Position numbers and translations under genes: made by a program
Source: Actinoplanes philippinensis
Lineage (GTDB): Bacteria; Actinomycetota; Actinomycetes; Mycobacteriales; Micromonosporaceae
DNA length: 64,000 nt
Assembly (NCBI RefSeq): GCF_900113015.1
Contig: NZ_FONV01000012.1
Coordinates: 293,308-357,307 of the forward strand
Direction: 5' to 3'
In this document: positions 16,211 to 24,820 of the stretch, in pieces
Position numbering within the stretch: position 1 is the first letter of the stretch
Layout: each line of letters starts with the position of its first letter
Notes under the pieces: model-generated
Told to the model about the DNA's origin: nothing
The model's input: the letters and a program-made list of their open reading frames with translations, nothing else
Databases searched by the model: none

Positions 16211-16545
16211 TCGACGGAGGTGTCGCGCGGCCGCCCCGGCCGGCCGCGCGGCTGTCGACTTCGGCCGGTGACCTTCTCCTTGCTCGCGGTGGCTTTTCAT
16301 TGCCCCGTACGGGTACACCCGGCCGCCCTCACGGTTTTGGCCGGGCGCGGCGTTTCCGCGTTCGATCTCTTTCGTTACGAGACGCGTAGTCCCGTATGCC
16401 TCCGGTCGATGTGGCGATCAGGATGTCCTCCGTAAGAGGTCGGCCATGGCGGGATTTTGATTACCGTCCGTTTCTACGATGGGCGGTGACGCAGAGATAC
16501 GGCAGCATGATGCGCGACTTCCCAGAAGGGGGCGGAGGTTCCACC
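16211..16545. other. 335-bp intergenic region before the cyclase gene
   Basis: After the terminator at 16224-16250 no gene is seen. The stretch 16440-16480 is relatively AT-rich and contains TACGAT (16475-16480), a plausible -10 hexamer, but no convincing -35 at the standard distance. Confidence 0.45.
16224..16250 (+). terminator. Intrinsic terminator after zinc ribbon gene
   Basis: CGCGCGGCCG (16224-16233) pairs exactly with CGGCCGCGCG (16241-16250) across a 7-base loop, 14 bases after the stop codon. Confidence 0.7.
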
Positions 16546-19164
16546 GTGTCGGGACGGATCGAGCTACCCAGTGGCCTGGTGACCTTTATGTTCACCGACA
16601 TCGAGGGCTCGACGCGGCTTGCCCGGATGCTCGGTGAGACATACCGGAGCGTTCTCGGAGCGCACCGAGCGGTGCTACGCGGAGTATTCGATGACTTCGG
16701 GGGTGTCGAGCTTCTCACGGAGGGTGACTCCTTTTTCGTAGCGTTCTCGAACGCCGACGCGGCTGTCGCGGCGTGTGTCGAGGCGCAGCGCCGACTGTCC
16801 GCACACGACTGGCCACGGCACGACGCGGTGCCCCGGGTTCGGATGGGCCTGCACACCGGCCGGGCCGTTCCGGTCGGTCAGGAGTACGCGAGCGCCGAGG
16901 TGCACCGGGCCGCCCGGGTGTCCGCGGCCGCCCACGGTGGTCAGGTGCTCTGCTCGGAGGCGACGGCCCTGGCGGTGACCGCCACGTACGCCGCCGCGAC
17001 CGGTGGCTCGGCCGGCGCCGCGGCCGCCGCCACGCTGGCCACCGTGGACCTGCTGGATCTCGGCGCGTTCCGGCTGCGCGGGTTCGACGACGACGAGCGG
17101 CTGTTCCAGGTGATGGCGCCCGGCCTGGAGCGGGACTTCCCGCGCCCGCGGACGGCGGAGGCGCCCCGGCACAATCTGCCGGCCGAGCACACCCCGTTCG
17201 TGGGCCGCCGGGCCGAGCTGACCGAGCTGGCCGGCCTGATCAGCCATCACCGCCTGGTCACGGTCGTCGGGCCGGGTGGCTCCGGCAAGACGCGTCTCAC
17301 CCATGCCGTCGCGGAGCAGTTGCTTCCGGCGTATCCCGGTGGTGTCTGGACGATCGATGCCGCGAGCGCGGCGAAGGGCCTGCCGCACGCCCTGGCCGCG
17401 GCTCTCGGTCTGCGCCCCGAGCCGGGCCGGCCGCTGATCGACACGCTGGTGGAGGAGTGCGCGGAGCGCCGCATGCTGGTGGTGCTGCAGACGTGTGACG
17501 CCGCGCCCGCGCTGACCGCGACCCTGGCGCATCGGCTGCTCAGCCGCTGCCGCCGGCTCGATGTGCTGGCGACCGCCCGGGCGCCGCTCGCGCTCGCCGG
17601 GGAGACCGTGTGGCGGATCCCGCCGCTGGTGCCGGCGGACGCGTTCGCGCTGCTGCGGGATCGTGCCGCGGCCGCGCAGGGCGGTCGGCCCGGTGACGGC
17701 GATCCGCAGCTGGCCCGGCTGGCCGCCCGGCTGGAGGGGTCGCCGCTGGCGATCCAGCTGGCCGCCGCCCGGCTGCGGCTGCTCCCGGCCGAGCAACTGG
17801 CCCGCCGCCTCGACGACCCGCTGGGCGCGCTGGACAACGACGCCGCGGGCGACGGCCGGCACGCCAGCCTCGCCAACAACCTGGCCTGGTCCTACCGCAT
17901 GCTGGGCCGCCGTGCCGCGGAGCTGCTGCGCCGCCTGGCCGTCTTCGCCGGCCCGGTCGATCTCACGACCGTCGAGTGGTACGACCGGGACGCGCTCAGC
18001 GCTCTCTCGGAGCTGGCCGACAAGTCACTGGTCGAGGTGACGCCCGGCCCCCGGTACCGGTTGTCCGAGCAGGTCCGTGCCTACGCGCTGCGCCGTCTCG
18101 CCGCGGCCGGCGACGAACCGGCCGCCCGTGACCGTCACCTGACCTGGTCGCTGCACACCCTGGACCGGGTCACCCGGGACACCGACGAGCAGGCGCGCAC
18201 GCTGTCGCTGACCGACCTGAGCCCCTATGTCGCCGAGTGGCGGACGGCGCTGCGCTGGGCGGTGGAGATCGGTGACGTGGCGGCGGGGCTGCGGCTCGCG
18301 GCCGCTCTGGACCCGTGGTGGCGGGAGCACGGCGAGACCGGGGAGGGCCGTGAGCTGCTCGCCGCCCTGTATCAGCGGCTGCCGGCCGACGTCCCGGCGC
18401 CCGAGCTGGCCGCCGCCTACCTGGTGCACGCGGGTCTGACGACCGACCGGGCCGAGCAGGACCACTACCTGACGGTCGCCGAGGCCACGGCCGGTGCGGA
18501 GCCCGAGTTGACCACCCGCATCCGGGTGGCCCGGCTGGCCGTGGGCGGCGACGATCCGGGTGCCGCCGAGCAGGACTGCCGGGAGGCGATCGCGGTGGCC
18601 GAGCGGGCCGGTGTCCCGAACGCCGCCTTCCCCGCCGTGCTGAACCTGGCCGAGCTGCTCTGGCGCCGGGACGCCCTGACCGAGGCGGCGGAGTTGCTGG
18701 CCGCCGCCCGCCACCTGGAGGCCGCGCGTCCCGAGGACCGGGGGCGGCGGGCCGTCGACTGGCTGCTCGGCATGGTCGCGCTGCGCCGTGGCGACCTGGT
18801 GGCCGCCCACGATCATCTGGCGGTGGCGCTGCGTTCCCGGTTACGGCACGGGTTCCGGGGCGGGGCCGCCGACGCGGTGGCGGCGATCGCGGTCCGCTGT
18901 GTGCTCGGCGGCGATCCGGCGACAGCGGCGGTGCTGTTCGGGGGAGCGGAGGCGGCCCGTGGCGCCCGCCGGACCGCGTCGTTCGGCGCCTTCTGGTCGG
19001 TGCAGCAGGCGCTGTTGCGGGCCACGCTCGGTGATGCCGCCTTCGATGCGGCGTACGCCGACGGCGCGGGCATCGGCTTCGACCGGATAGTCGCCATGGC
19101 GCTGGCCGTCGAGCATCCCGACCTGGAGAACGGCGCCGCCCGATTCGCACAGATGGCCGGGTGA
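16546..19164 (+). CDS. Class III adenylate/guanylate cyclase domain fused to a P-loop ATPase and helical repeats
   Basis: An 872-residue signalling protein. Start GTG at 16546 is chosen for its GGAGG six bases upstream; ATG codons at 16507 and 16510 are alternatives. Residues about 1-185 are the cyclase homology domain: VTFMFTDIEGSTRLARML (first metal Asp), TEGDSFFVAF (second metal Asp) and AEVHRAARVSAAAHGGQVLCS. The Lys that selects adenine is replaced by Leu, and the transition-state Asn by His (HRAAR), while the Arg remains. An AfsR/LuxR-like ATPase follows, with P-loop GPGGSGKTRL near 243-252 and winged-helix-like and TPR-like helices to the end. There is no DNA-binding domain. It may make a cyclic nucleotide or act as a degenerate sensor; input unknown. 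Confidence 0.85.
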   Translation: MSGRIELPSGLVTFMFTDIEGSTRLARMLGETYRSVLGAHRAVLRGVFDDFGGVELLTEGDSFFVAFSNADAAVAACVEAQRRLSAHDWPRHDAVPRVRMGLHTGRAVPVGQEYASAEVHRAARVSAAAHGGQVLCSEATALAVTATYAAATGGSAGAAAAATLATVDLLDLGAFRLRGFDDDERLFQVMAPGLERDFPRPRTAEAPRHNLPAEHTPFVGRRAELTELAGLISHHRLVTVVGPGGSGKTRLTHAVAEQLLPAYPGGVWTIDAASAAKGLPHALAAALGLRPEPGRPLIDTLVEECAERRMLVVLQTCDAAPALTATLAHRLLSRCRRLDVLATARAPLALAGETVWRIPPLVPADAFALLRDRAAAAQGGRPGDGDPQLARLAARLEGSPLAIQLAAARLRLLPAEQLARRLDDPLGALDNDAAGDGRHASLANNLAWSYRMLGRRAAELLRRLAVFAGPVDLTTVEWYDRDALSALSELADKSLVEVTPGPRYRLSEQVRAYALRRLAAAGDEPAARDRHLTWSLHTLDRVTRDTDEQARTLSLTDLSPYVAEWRTALRWAVEIGDVAAGLRLAAALDPWWREHGETGEGRELLAALYQRLPADVPAPELAAAYLVHAGLTTDRAEQDHYLTVAEATAGAEPELTTRIRVARLAVGGDDPGAAEQDCREAIAVAERAGVPNAAFPAVLNLAELLWRRDALTEAAELLAAARHLEAARPEDRGRRAVDWLLGMVALRRGDLVAAHDHLAVALRSRLRHGFRGGAADAVAAIAVRCVLGGDPATAAVLFGGAEAARGARRTASFGAFWSVQQALLRATLGDAAFDAAYADGAGIGFDRIVAMALAVEHPDLENGAARFAQMAG

Positions 19165-19228
19165 GCTGCGGTAGCCGGGGGAGCTGCAGTTGCCGGGTGA
19201 GCTGTAGTAGGCCGGGGGAGCTGCAGTA
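19156..19228 (+). repeat. 18-19 bp tandem repeat at the end of the cyclase gene
   Basis: Four units of the form GCCGGGKGAGCTGYRGTW start at 19156, 19174, 19192 and 19211, with a weak fifth after 19230. The array begins inside the last codons of the cyclase gene: the TGA stop (19162-19164) is part of unit 1. Beyond the stop it is untranslated. Confidence 0.8.
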
Positions 19229-19367
19229 GTCAGGGGAGCGGGAGCGTCCCGGCCACCGCATACGCCCGGCGGGCGCGCTGTCGGCCGGTACCGGCCGCCC
19301 GCGTCGCGGGGCACGGGCGGGACGGCCAGGGTTGCGTCTGCCGGCGTCTCCGGGCGTACCACCTGAT

Positions 19368-19793
19368 CTATGTTCTCGGCAGGAACCGGACCGCCTCGTA
19401 GTAGGTGAAGGCGATGCTGTTGCAGAACGGCTGCGCGAGCTGGTGCCGGGCATCGCAGACGCGGCGCAGGTCGGCCCGGAAGACCTCGTCGATGCGATCC
19501 TTGTTGCGAGCCAGATCGGTGCGGTAGTTGCGGTACCCGAAATCGTGGTGCCGGCAGGCGTCGGCGAAATCGAAGGTCACCGGGGTGTCCGGCGCGCGGG
19601 TGCACACGTCGCTCGACCAGTCGAAACCGTAGGCGGCCCAGCGGCTCTGATCGTCGCGGGCGGCCTTCCAGGCGGCGGTGCTCTGCGCTGTCGGCTGTGT
19701 CCAGGCGGCCAGGATCTCCGCGCGATCGGCCCCGGGCGCGGGCGCGGCCGGGAGCAACGCGACGACGAGCGCGGTTACCGCCATGTGGTGCAT
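19368..19793 (-). CDS. Secreted prokaryotic phospholipase A2
   Basis: A 141-residue protein with a signal peptide (residues 1-about 22, cleavage near APAPGA). The catalytic His-Asp pair is in DACRHHDFGYRNY (His83, Asp84), the signature of the prokaryotic PLA2 family (PF09056) first studied in Streptomyces violaceoruber. Four cysteines (64, 80, 113, 124) can form two disulfides. It should release a fatty acid from the sn-2 position of phospholipids outside the cell with calcium. An internal Met at residue 4 is an alternative start. It is transcribed divergently from the K+ channel gene. Confidence 0.88.
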   Translation of the reverse strand: MHHMAVTALVVALLPAAPAPGADRAEILAAWTQPTAQSTAAWKAARDDQSRWAAYGFDWSSDVCTRAPDTPVTFDFADACRHHDFGYRNYRTDLARNKDRIDEVFRADLRRVCDARHQLAQPFCNSIAFTYYEAVRFLPRT

Positions 19794-19886
19794 GTGGGAC
19801 CTCCGACGCGCGACCGGTGACGGATGTGATGTCCTGGGATACGTCCTTCAGCTTGACCGTTAAGGTGATCGCGTGCGGGCGGTTCC

Positions 19887-20903
19887 ATGATTCATCTACC
19901 TCTGGTCCGGCAGGGACCACTGAGGGCCCTCGGGCTCCGGCTCGTGATGGCGTGTTCCCTGGTTCTGCTCGCGGTCGGGGTGATCTACGCCGACCGGGGC
20001 GGCTACCGCGACGTCAACGAGGACGGCCTGACCCTGCTCGACTGCTTCTACTACGCGGTCGTCTCGCTCTCCACCACCGGCTACGGCGACATCACGCCGC
20101 AGACGCAGTCGGCCCGGCTGGTGAACGTCCTGTTCATCACCCCCGCCCGGGTCCTCTTCCTGATCATCCTGGTCGGCACCACGCTGGAGGTGCTGACCGA
20201 CCAGTACCGCAAGGGGCTGCGGGTCAGCCGGTGGAGGCGCAAGTTGAAGGACCACGTGATCATCTGCGGGTACGGCACGAAGGGCCGGGCCGCGGTCGCC
20301 GCGCTGCTGGAGACGGGATACGACAAGTCCCGGATCGTCATCGTGGAGAACCGGGAGGGCGGCGTCCGGCAGGCCGCGGCCAGCGGGTTCGTCGTCATCG
20401 AGGGTGACGCGACCCGGTCGTCGGTGCTGAACGAGGCGGATGTCAAGAACGCCAAGTCGGTCATCATCGCCACCGACCGGGACGAGGCGTCGGTGTTGAT
20501 CACGCTGACCGTGCGCCAGCTGACGGCCGGCCAGGTGCGGATCATCGCGGCGGTCCGCGAGCAGGAGAATGCCGCCCTGCTGAAGCAGAGCGGCGCCCAT
20601 CACGTGATCGTCTCGTCGTCGACGGCGGGCCGGCTGCTCGGCCTGACCACGACCGCCCCGCCGCTGATCGACGTCGTGGAGGACCTGCTGACCCCCGGCC
20701 AGGGCATGGCGCTGGCGATGCGGTCGGCGGAGCGGGCCGAGGTCGGCCGCAACCCGCGTGAGCTGCTGACCCTGGTGGTGGCGCTGATCCGCCGGGGCAA
20801 GGTGCTGCCGCTCGGTGGCGAGCAGGCCGTCACGATCGAGACCGGCGACCTGCTCGTCTACATCCGGGACGACGAGACCGTGTCCAACGAGGTCAGCGTC
20901 TAG
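19887..20903 (+). CDS. Two-TM potassium channel with RCK/TrkA-N domain
   Basis: A 338-residue MthK/Kch-type channel subunit. TM1 is about 15-34, a pore helix and selectivity filter TTGYGD occupy 63-68, and TM2 is about 76-98. The cytoplasmic RCK Rossmann domain begins 'HVIICGYGTKGRAAV' (about 122) and ends with a ligand-sensing lobe (TrkA-C-like) near 270-335. It should form a tetrameric K+ channel gated by a cytoplasmic ligand. A TAAGGT hexamer (19861-19866) suggests a transcript with only a 14-base leader. Its stop codon overlaps the korB stop on the other strand by 3 bases (CTAG). Confidence 0.93.
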   Translation: MIHLPLVRQGPLRALGLRLVMACSLVLLAVGVIYADRGGYRDVNEDGLTLLDCFYYAVVSLSTTGYGDITPQTQSARLVNVLFITPARVLFLIILVGTTLEVLTDQYRKGLRVSRWRRKLKDHVIICGYGTKGRAAVAALLETGYDKSRIVIVENREGGVRQAAASGFVVIEGDATRSSVLNEADVKNAKSVIIATDRDEASVLITLTVRQLTAGQVRIIAAVREQENAALLKQSGAHHVIVSSSTAGRLLGLTTTAPPLIDVVEDLLTPGQGMALAMRSAERAEVGRNPRELLTLVVALIRRGKVLPLGGEQAVTIETGDLLVYIRDDETVSNEVSV

Positions 20904-21910
20904 AGGATCGTCCAGGTGTCGCCGGAGTTCAGGAGGTCGCCGAGCATCTCCTCCGGCGCGCCGGTGGCCTGTGCCTGGGCGTCGAGCACCTGCTTGCGGA
21001 CGATCTCGTCGTAGGACGGCCGTTGCACGTTGCGGAACACCCCGATCGGCGTGGTGTTCAGATCCGAGCCGGAGAGCCGGCTGAGCGCGAACGCGTACGC
21101 CGGGTCGTCCACGGTCGCGTCGTGGACGATCGGGGTGCCGCCCTCCTGCACCTTCAGCCCGAAGCTGCCCTCGGGGTGGACCACGTTGAGGTTGCCGACC
21201 GTGATCGGCTGCCCCTGCTCCAGGCGGATCAGGTGCGCCTCCCGCGTCGACGGGTCCTTGATCAGGTCGAAGGCGCCGTCGTTGAAGATGTTGCAGTTCT
21301 GGTAGATCTCGACGAACGCGGAGCCCCGGTGCTCGGCCGCCGCCCGCAGCACCGACTGCAGGTGCTTGGCGTCCGAGTCGATGGTCCGGGCCACGAAGGT
21401 CGCCTCGGCGCCCAGCGCCAGCGAGAGCGGGTTGAACGGGGTGTCCGCCGAGCCGGTCGGCGTCGACTTGGTGATCTTGCCGAGCTCCGACGTCGGGGAG
21501 TACTGACCCTTGGTGAGACCGTAGATCCGGTTGTTGAACAGCAGGATCTTCAGGTTCACGTTGCGTCGCAGCGCGTGGATCAGGTGGTTGCCGCCGATCG
21601 ACAGCGCGTCGCCGTCACCGGTCACCACCCAGACGTTCAGGTCGGGGCGCGAGGTGGAGAGCCCGGTCGCGATGGCCGGGGCCCGCCCGTGGATCGAGTG
21701 CATCCCGTACGTGTTCATGTAATACGGGAACCGGGACGAGCAGCCGATCCCGGAGACGAACACGATCTTCTCCCGCGGGATGCCCAGCTCGGGCATGAAC
21801 CGCTGCATGGCCGCGAGGATCGAGTAGTCCCCGCAGCCCGGGCACCACCGGACCTCCTGGTCGGACTTGAAGTCCTTGGCGGTCAGTTGCAGAGCGACCG
21901 TCTCAGCCAT
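20900..21910 (-). CDS. korB: 2-oxoacid:ferredoxin oxidoreductase, beta subunit
   Basis: A 336-residue subunit binding thiamine diphosphate and a [4Fe-4S] cluster. The first cluster ligands are in VRWCPGCGDYSIL (Cys23, Cys26), a further Cys is in 'VSGIGCSSRFPYY', and the TPP/Mg motif is 'GDGDALSIGGNHLIHALRRN' ending with 'NNRIYGLTKGQ'. With KorA it decarboxylates 2-oxoglutarate (or pyruvate) to the acyl-CoA with reduction of ferredoxin. The start overlaps the korA stop by 8 bases, so the pair is one operon. Confidence 0.94.
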   Translation of the reverse strand: MAETVALQLTAKDFKSDQEVRWCPGCGDYSILAAMQRFMPELGIPREKIVFVSGIGCSSRFPYYMNTYGMHSIHGRAPAIATGLSTSRPDLNVWVVTGDGDALSIGGNHLIHALRRNVNLKILLFNNRIYGLTKGQYSPTSELGKITKSTPTGSADTPFNPLSLALGAEATFVARTIDSDAKHLQSVLRAAAEHRGSAFVEIYQNCNIFNDGAFDLIKDPSTREAHLIRLEQGQPITVGNLNVVHPEGSFGLKVQEGGTPIVHDATVDDPAYAFALSRLSGSDLNTTPIGVFRNVQRPSYDEIVRKQVLDAQAQATGAPEEMLGDLLNSGDTWTIL

Positions 21911-23756
21911 TCTTGACCACGTCCTCCAGCATGCTCTCCAGCGTCGCCGCGGTGAACGGCAGGCCGCTGACCTGGTTGAACGGAACCGCGTCGACCAGGT
22001 ACCGGGATCGGATCACCGCGGCCAGCTGACCGAGGTTCATCTCCGGGATCACGACCTTGTCGTACCCGGCGAGCACCTCGCCCAGGTTCGCCGGCAGCGG
22101 CGACAGGTGCCGCAGGTGCGCCTGGGCGATGGTGAGGCCGCGCTGGCGCAGCGACCGGCAGGCCGCCCCGATCGGCCCGTAGGTGGAGCCCCAGCCGAGC
22201 ACCAGCACGCTCGCCGCCTCGGACGGGTCCTCGACGTCCACATCGGGCACCGGAATGGCGTCGATGCGGGCCTGCCGGGTGCGGACCATGAACTCGTGGT
22301 TCGCCGGGTCGTAGGAGATGTCACCGGTCTTGTCGGCCTTCTCCAGGCCCCCGATGCGGTGCTCCAGGCCCGGCGTTCCGGGCACGGCCCAGGGCCGCGC
22401 CATCGTTTCCGGATCGCGGAGGTACGGCAGGAAGCGCCCGTCCTCCGTGTTGGCCTCGGTGGCGAACGGGACCCGCAGGTCGGGCAGCTCGTCGACGGAC
22501 GGCAGCAGCCACGGCTCCGACCCGTTGGCCACGTAGTTGTCGGACAGCAGGATCACCGGGGTGCGGTAGGTCAGCGCGATCCGGGCCGCCTCCAGCGCCG
22601 CGTGGAAGCAGTCGGACGGCGACTTGGGCGCGATCACCGCGAGCGGCGCCTCGCCGTGCCGGCCGAACAGGGCCATGTTGAGGTCGGCCTGCTCGGTCTT
22701 GGTCGGCATGCCGGTCGACGGGCCGGCCCGCTGCACGTCGACGACCACCAGCGGCAGCTCGAGGGCGATGGCCAGCGAGATGGTCTCGCCCTTGAGGGCC
22801 ACGCCCGGCCCCGAGGTGGTGGTGACGCCGAGCGCCCCGCCGTAGGCGGCCCCCAGCGCCGCCCCGATCGCCGCGATCTCGTCCTCAGCCTGCATCGTGG
22901 TGACGCCGAACCGCTTGTGCTTGGAGAGCTCGTGCAGGATGTCCGAGGCCGGGGTGATCGGGTAGGCCCCGAGGAAGAGCGGCAGCTTCGACCGGACCGC
23001 CGCGGCCACCAGGCCCAGCGCGAGCGCCTGGTTGCCGGTGATGTTGCGGTACGTGCCGGGCAGCATCTTCGCCGGCTTGATCTCGTAGCGCACCGAGAAC
23101 GCCTCGGTGGTCTCGCCGTAGTTCCACCCGGCCCGGAACGCCTCCTTGTTCGCCGCGACCAGGTCCGGCCGCTTGGCGAACTTACGCTCCAAGAACCGCA
23201 GCGTCGACTCGTACGGTCTCGAGTACATCCAGCTGAGCAGCCCCAGCGCGAACATGTTCTTGGCCCGCTCGCCGTCCTTCTTCGAGACGCCGCTCTCGGC
23301 CAGCGCGCCCAGGGTCAGGGAGGTGAGGGCCACCGGGTGCACCGCGAACTCGTCGAGCGAGCCGTCCTCCAGGGGACTCACGGTGTATCCGACCTTGGTC
23401 AGGTTGCGGCGGGTGAACTCGTCGGTGTTGACGATGATGTCGGCCCCGGCGGGCAGATCGGCCAGGTTCGCCTTGAGGGCCGCCGGGTTCATCGCCACCA
23501 GCACGTTCGGCGCGTCGCCGGGGGTCAGGATGTCGTAGTCGGCGAAGTGCACCTGGAAACTGGAGACCCCCGGCAGGGTCCCGGCAGGTGCGCGGATCTC
23601 CGCGGGGAAGTTCGGAAGCGTCGAGATGTCGTTGCCGAGTTGCGCGGTCTCCGACGTGAACCGGTCGCCGGTGAGCTGCATCCCGTCGCCGGAGTCACCG
23701 GCGAAACGGATCACCACGCGGTCCAGTTGCTCGACTCGCTTCGCTGGAGCGGCCAC
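21903..23756 (-). CDS. korA: 2-oxoacid:acceptor oxidoreductase, fused gamma-alpha subunit
   Basis: A 617-residue subunit. The gamma domain comes first (about 1-190: 'VIRFAGDSGDGMQLTGDRF', 'VHFADYDILTPGDAPNVLVAMN'), then the pyrimidine-binding alpha domain ('AYPITPASDILHELS', 'EDEIAAIGAALGAAYGGALGVTTTSGPG', 'VVDVQRAGPSTGMPTKTEQADL'). The fused architecture and sequence fit the actinobacterial KorA that works in an oxygen-tolerant TCA bypass. GTG start at 23756 has AGGAGG seven bases upstream. The next gene, on the other strand, is an isolated nuoA. Confidence 0.93.
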   Translation of the reverse strand: MAAPAKRVEQLDRVVIRFAGDSGDGMQLTGDRFTSETAQLGNDISTLPNFPAEIRAPAGTLPGVSSFQVHFADYDILTPGDAPNVLVAMNPAALKANLADLPAGADIIVNTDEFTRRNLTKVGYTVSPLEDGSLDEFAVHPVALTSLTLGALAESGVSKKDGERAKNMFALGLLSWMYSRPYESTLRFLERKFAKRPDLVAANKEAFRAGWNYGETTEAFSVRYEIKPAKMLPGTYRNITGNQALALGLVAAAVRSKLPLFLGAYPITPASDILHELSKHKRFGVTTMQAEDEIAAIGAALGAAYGGALGVTTTSGPGVALKGETISLAIALELPLVVVDVQRAGPSTGMPTKTEQADLNMALFGRHGEAPLAVIAPKSPSDCFHAALEAARIALTYRTPVILLSDNYVANGSEPWLLPSVDELPDLRVPFATEANTEDGRFLPYLRDPETMARPWAVPGTPGLEHRIGGLEKADKTGDISYDPANHEFMVRTRQARIDAIPVPDVDVEDPSEAASVLVLGWGSTYGPIGAACRSLRQRGLTIAQAHLRHLSPLPANLGEVLAGYDKVVIPEMNLGQLAAVIRSRYLVDAVPFNQVSGLPFTAATLESMLEDVVKNG

Positions 23757-23915
23757 GATTCAACCTCCTGAAGGCGCGGTCCGGCGGCTTGAAGTCTGTC
23801 GATGAGCCGGCCCGCTGATCGTCACTTCCACACTACGTCGCCGCTCCTTACGAAGGGGCCGCGGACCGTTGCCCACAGTAGCTATCGGGTACCACAGCGA
23901 GCCAGTGCTCTTCGG

Positions 23916-23921
23916 TAGGCT
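23916..23921 (+). promoter_or_regulatory. -10 box for leaderless nuoA
   Basis: TAGGCT ends 8 bases before the GTG at 23930; no SD is present. Confidence 0.5.
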
Positions 23922-23929
23922 GCACGATC

Positions 23930-24307
23930 GTGGAGGGATATCTGGGCTCGTATGCGGTTCTCGGTCTCGTGCTGGCCGCGGGTGTCCTGCTGTTCGTCGC
24001 CGCGTTCGGCGCGAACCGGCTGCTCCGGCCGGGCCGTCCGGCGGAACCGGCGGGCAAGCGGATCTCCTACGAGAGCGGCATCGATCCGGTCGGGGGCGAC
24101 TGGGCGCAGGCGCAGATCCGGTATTACGTTTACGCGTACCTTTATGTGCTTTTCGCGGTTGAAGCCGTATTTCTCTTCCCGTGGGCGGTGATCTTCGATC
24201 GTCCCGGGTTCGGCGGCCTGTCCATCGCGGAGATGGGCATCTTCGTCGCCGTGCTCGCGCTGGGCATCCTGTACGCGTGGCGGAAGAAGATCCTCAGCTG
24301 GACCTGA
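23930..24307 (+). CDS. nuoA: NADH-quinone oxidoreductase subunit A, isolated copy
   Basis: A 125-residue membrane protein with three hydrophobic segments (about 5-28, 62-84, 95-116) and the conserved loop 'KRISYESGIDPVGGDWAQAQIRYYVYAYLYVLF', which belongs to the quinone-site region of complex I. NuoA is normally the first gene of the nuo operon, but no nuoB-N follows here; the next gene encodes a DivIVA-like protein. The placement beside korAB recalls the second, partial nuo cluster near 2-oxoacid oxidoreductase genes in Streptomyces, so this may be a remnant or a subunit supplied in trans. Confidence 0.92.
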   Translation: MEGYLGSYAVLGLVLAAGVLLFVAAFGANRLLRPGRPAEPAGKRISYESGIDPVGGDWAQAQIRYYVYAYLYVLFAVEAVFLFPWAVIFDRPGFGGLSIAEMGIFVAVLALGILYAWRKKILSWT

Positions 24308-24361
24308 TCCAGACGGGTGGCGGTCTCGCCTCCGGAAAGCGGACATGTCAACATCGTGCGC

Positions 24362-24820
24362 ATGGGTCAGCTTCTGCTCTTCATCGTCGTGGCTCTGGTC
24401 GTGGCGACGATCGTCTTCGGCGTGACCGTGTTGCTGAGCGGGGGCGACCCCGGCCTGACCCCGGTCGAGCCGGACGGCCGTGCGGTCCCGCTGCCCGGTG
24501 ACCGTCCCCTCGGCGAGGAGGACATCTCCCGGACCAGGTTCGACACGGTCTGGCGGGGGTACCGGATGGCGCAGGTCGATCAGGCGCTGCAGCGGGCGGC
24601 GTACGACATCGGCTACAAGGGCGAGCTGATCGGCGTGCTCGAGGCCGAGGTCGCCGCGCTGCGGGACGGCCGCACCGAGGAGGCCGACGCGCTGCGCCGG
24701 GCCCGTGAGGCGGCGCTCGCCCCGGCCGCCGCCGTCCCGCCCGCTCCGGAGCCGCCGGTCATCCCGATGGAGCCGTCCGTCGAGGACGACCCGGCGCAGG
24801 AGCCGGTGGAGAAACGATGA
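24362..24820 (+). CDS. DivIVA-like domain membrane protein
   Basis: About 152 residues. One N-terminal transmembrane segment (LLLFIVVALVVATIVFGVTVLL), then 'LGEEDISRTRFDTVWRGYRMAQVDQALQRAAYDIGYK', which is the short DivIVA-type motif found in many actinobacterial membrane proteins, and a Pro/Glu-rich tail. It may sense curved or polar membrane or bind a coiled-coil partner. Start is uncertain: ATG at 24362 gives the TM segment straight away; GTG at 24356 and 24317 are in frame. It overlaps the SRPBCC gene by 4 bases. Confidence 0.75.
   Translation: MGQLLLFIVVALVVATIVFGVTVLLSGGDPGLTPVEPDGRAVPLPGDRPLGEEDISRTRFDTVWRGYRMAQVDQALQRAAYDIGYKGELIGVLEAEVAALRDGRTEEADALRRAREAALAPAAAVPPAPEPPVIPMEPSVEDDPAQEPVEKR

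Noticed and set aside
21867..23771. A 634-codon plus-strand frame over korA
   Set aside because: Shadow of korA: composition is Arg/Gly/His-biased with no motif, and the opposite strand encodes a complete known enzyme.
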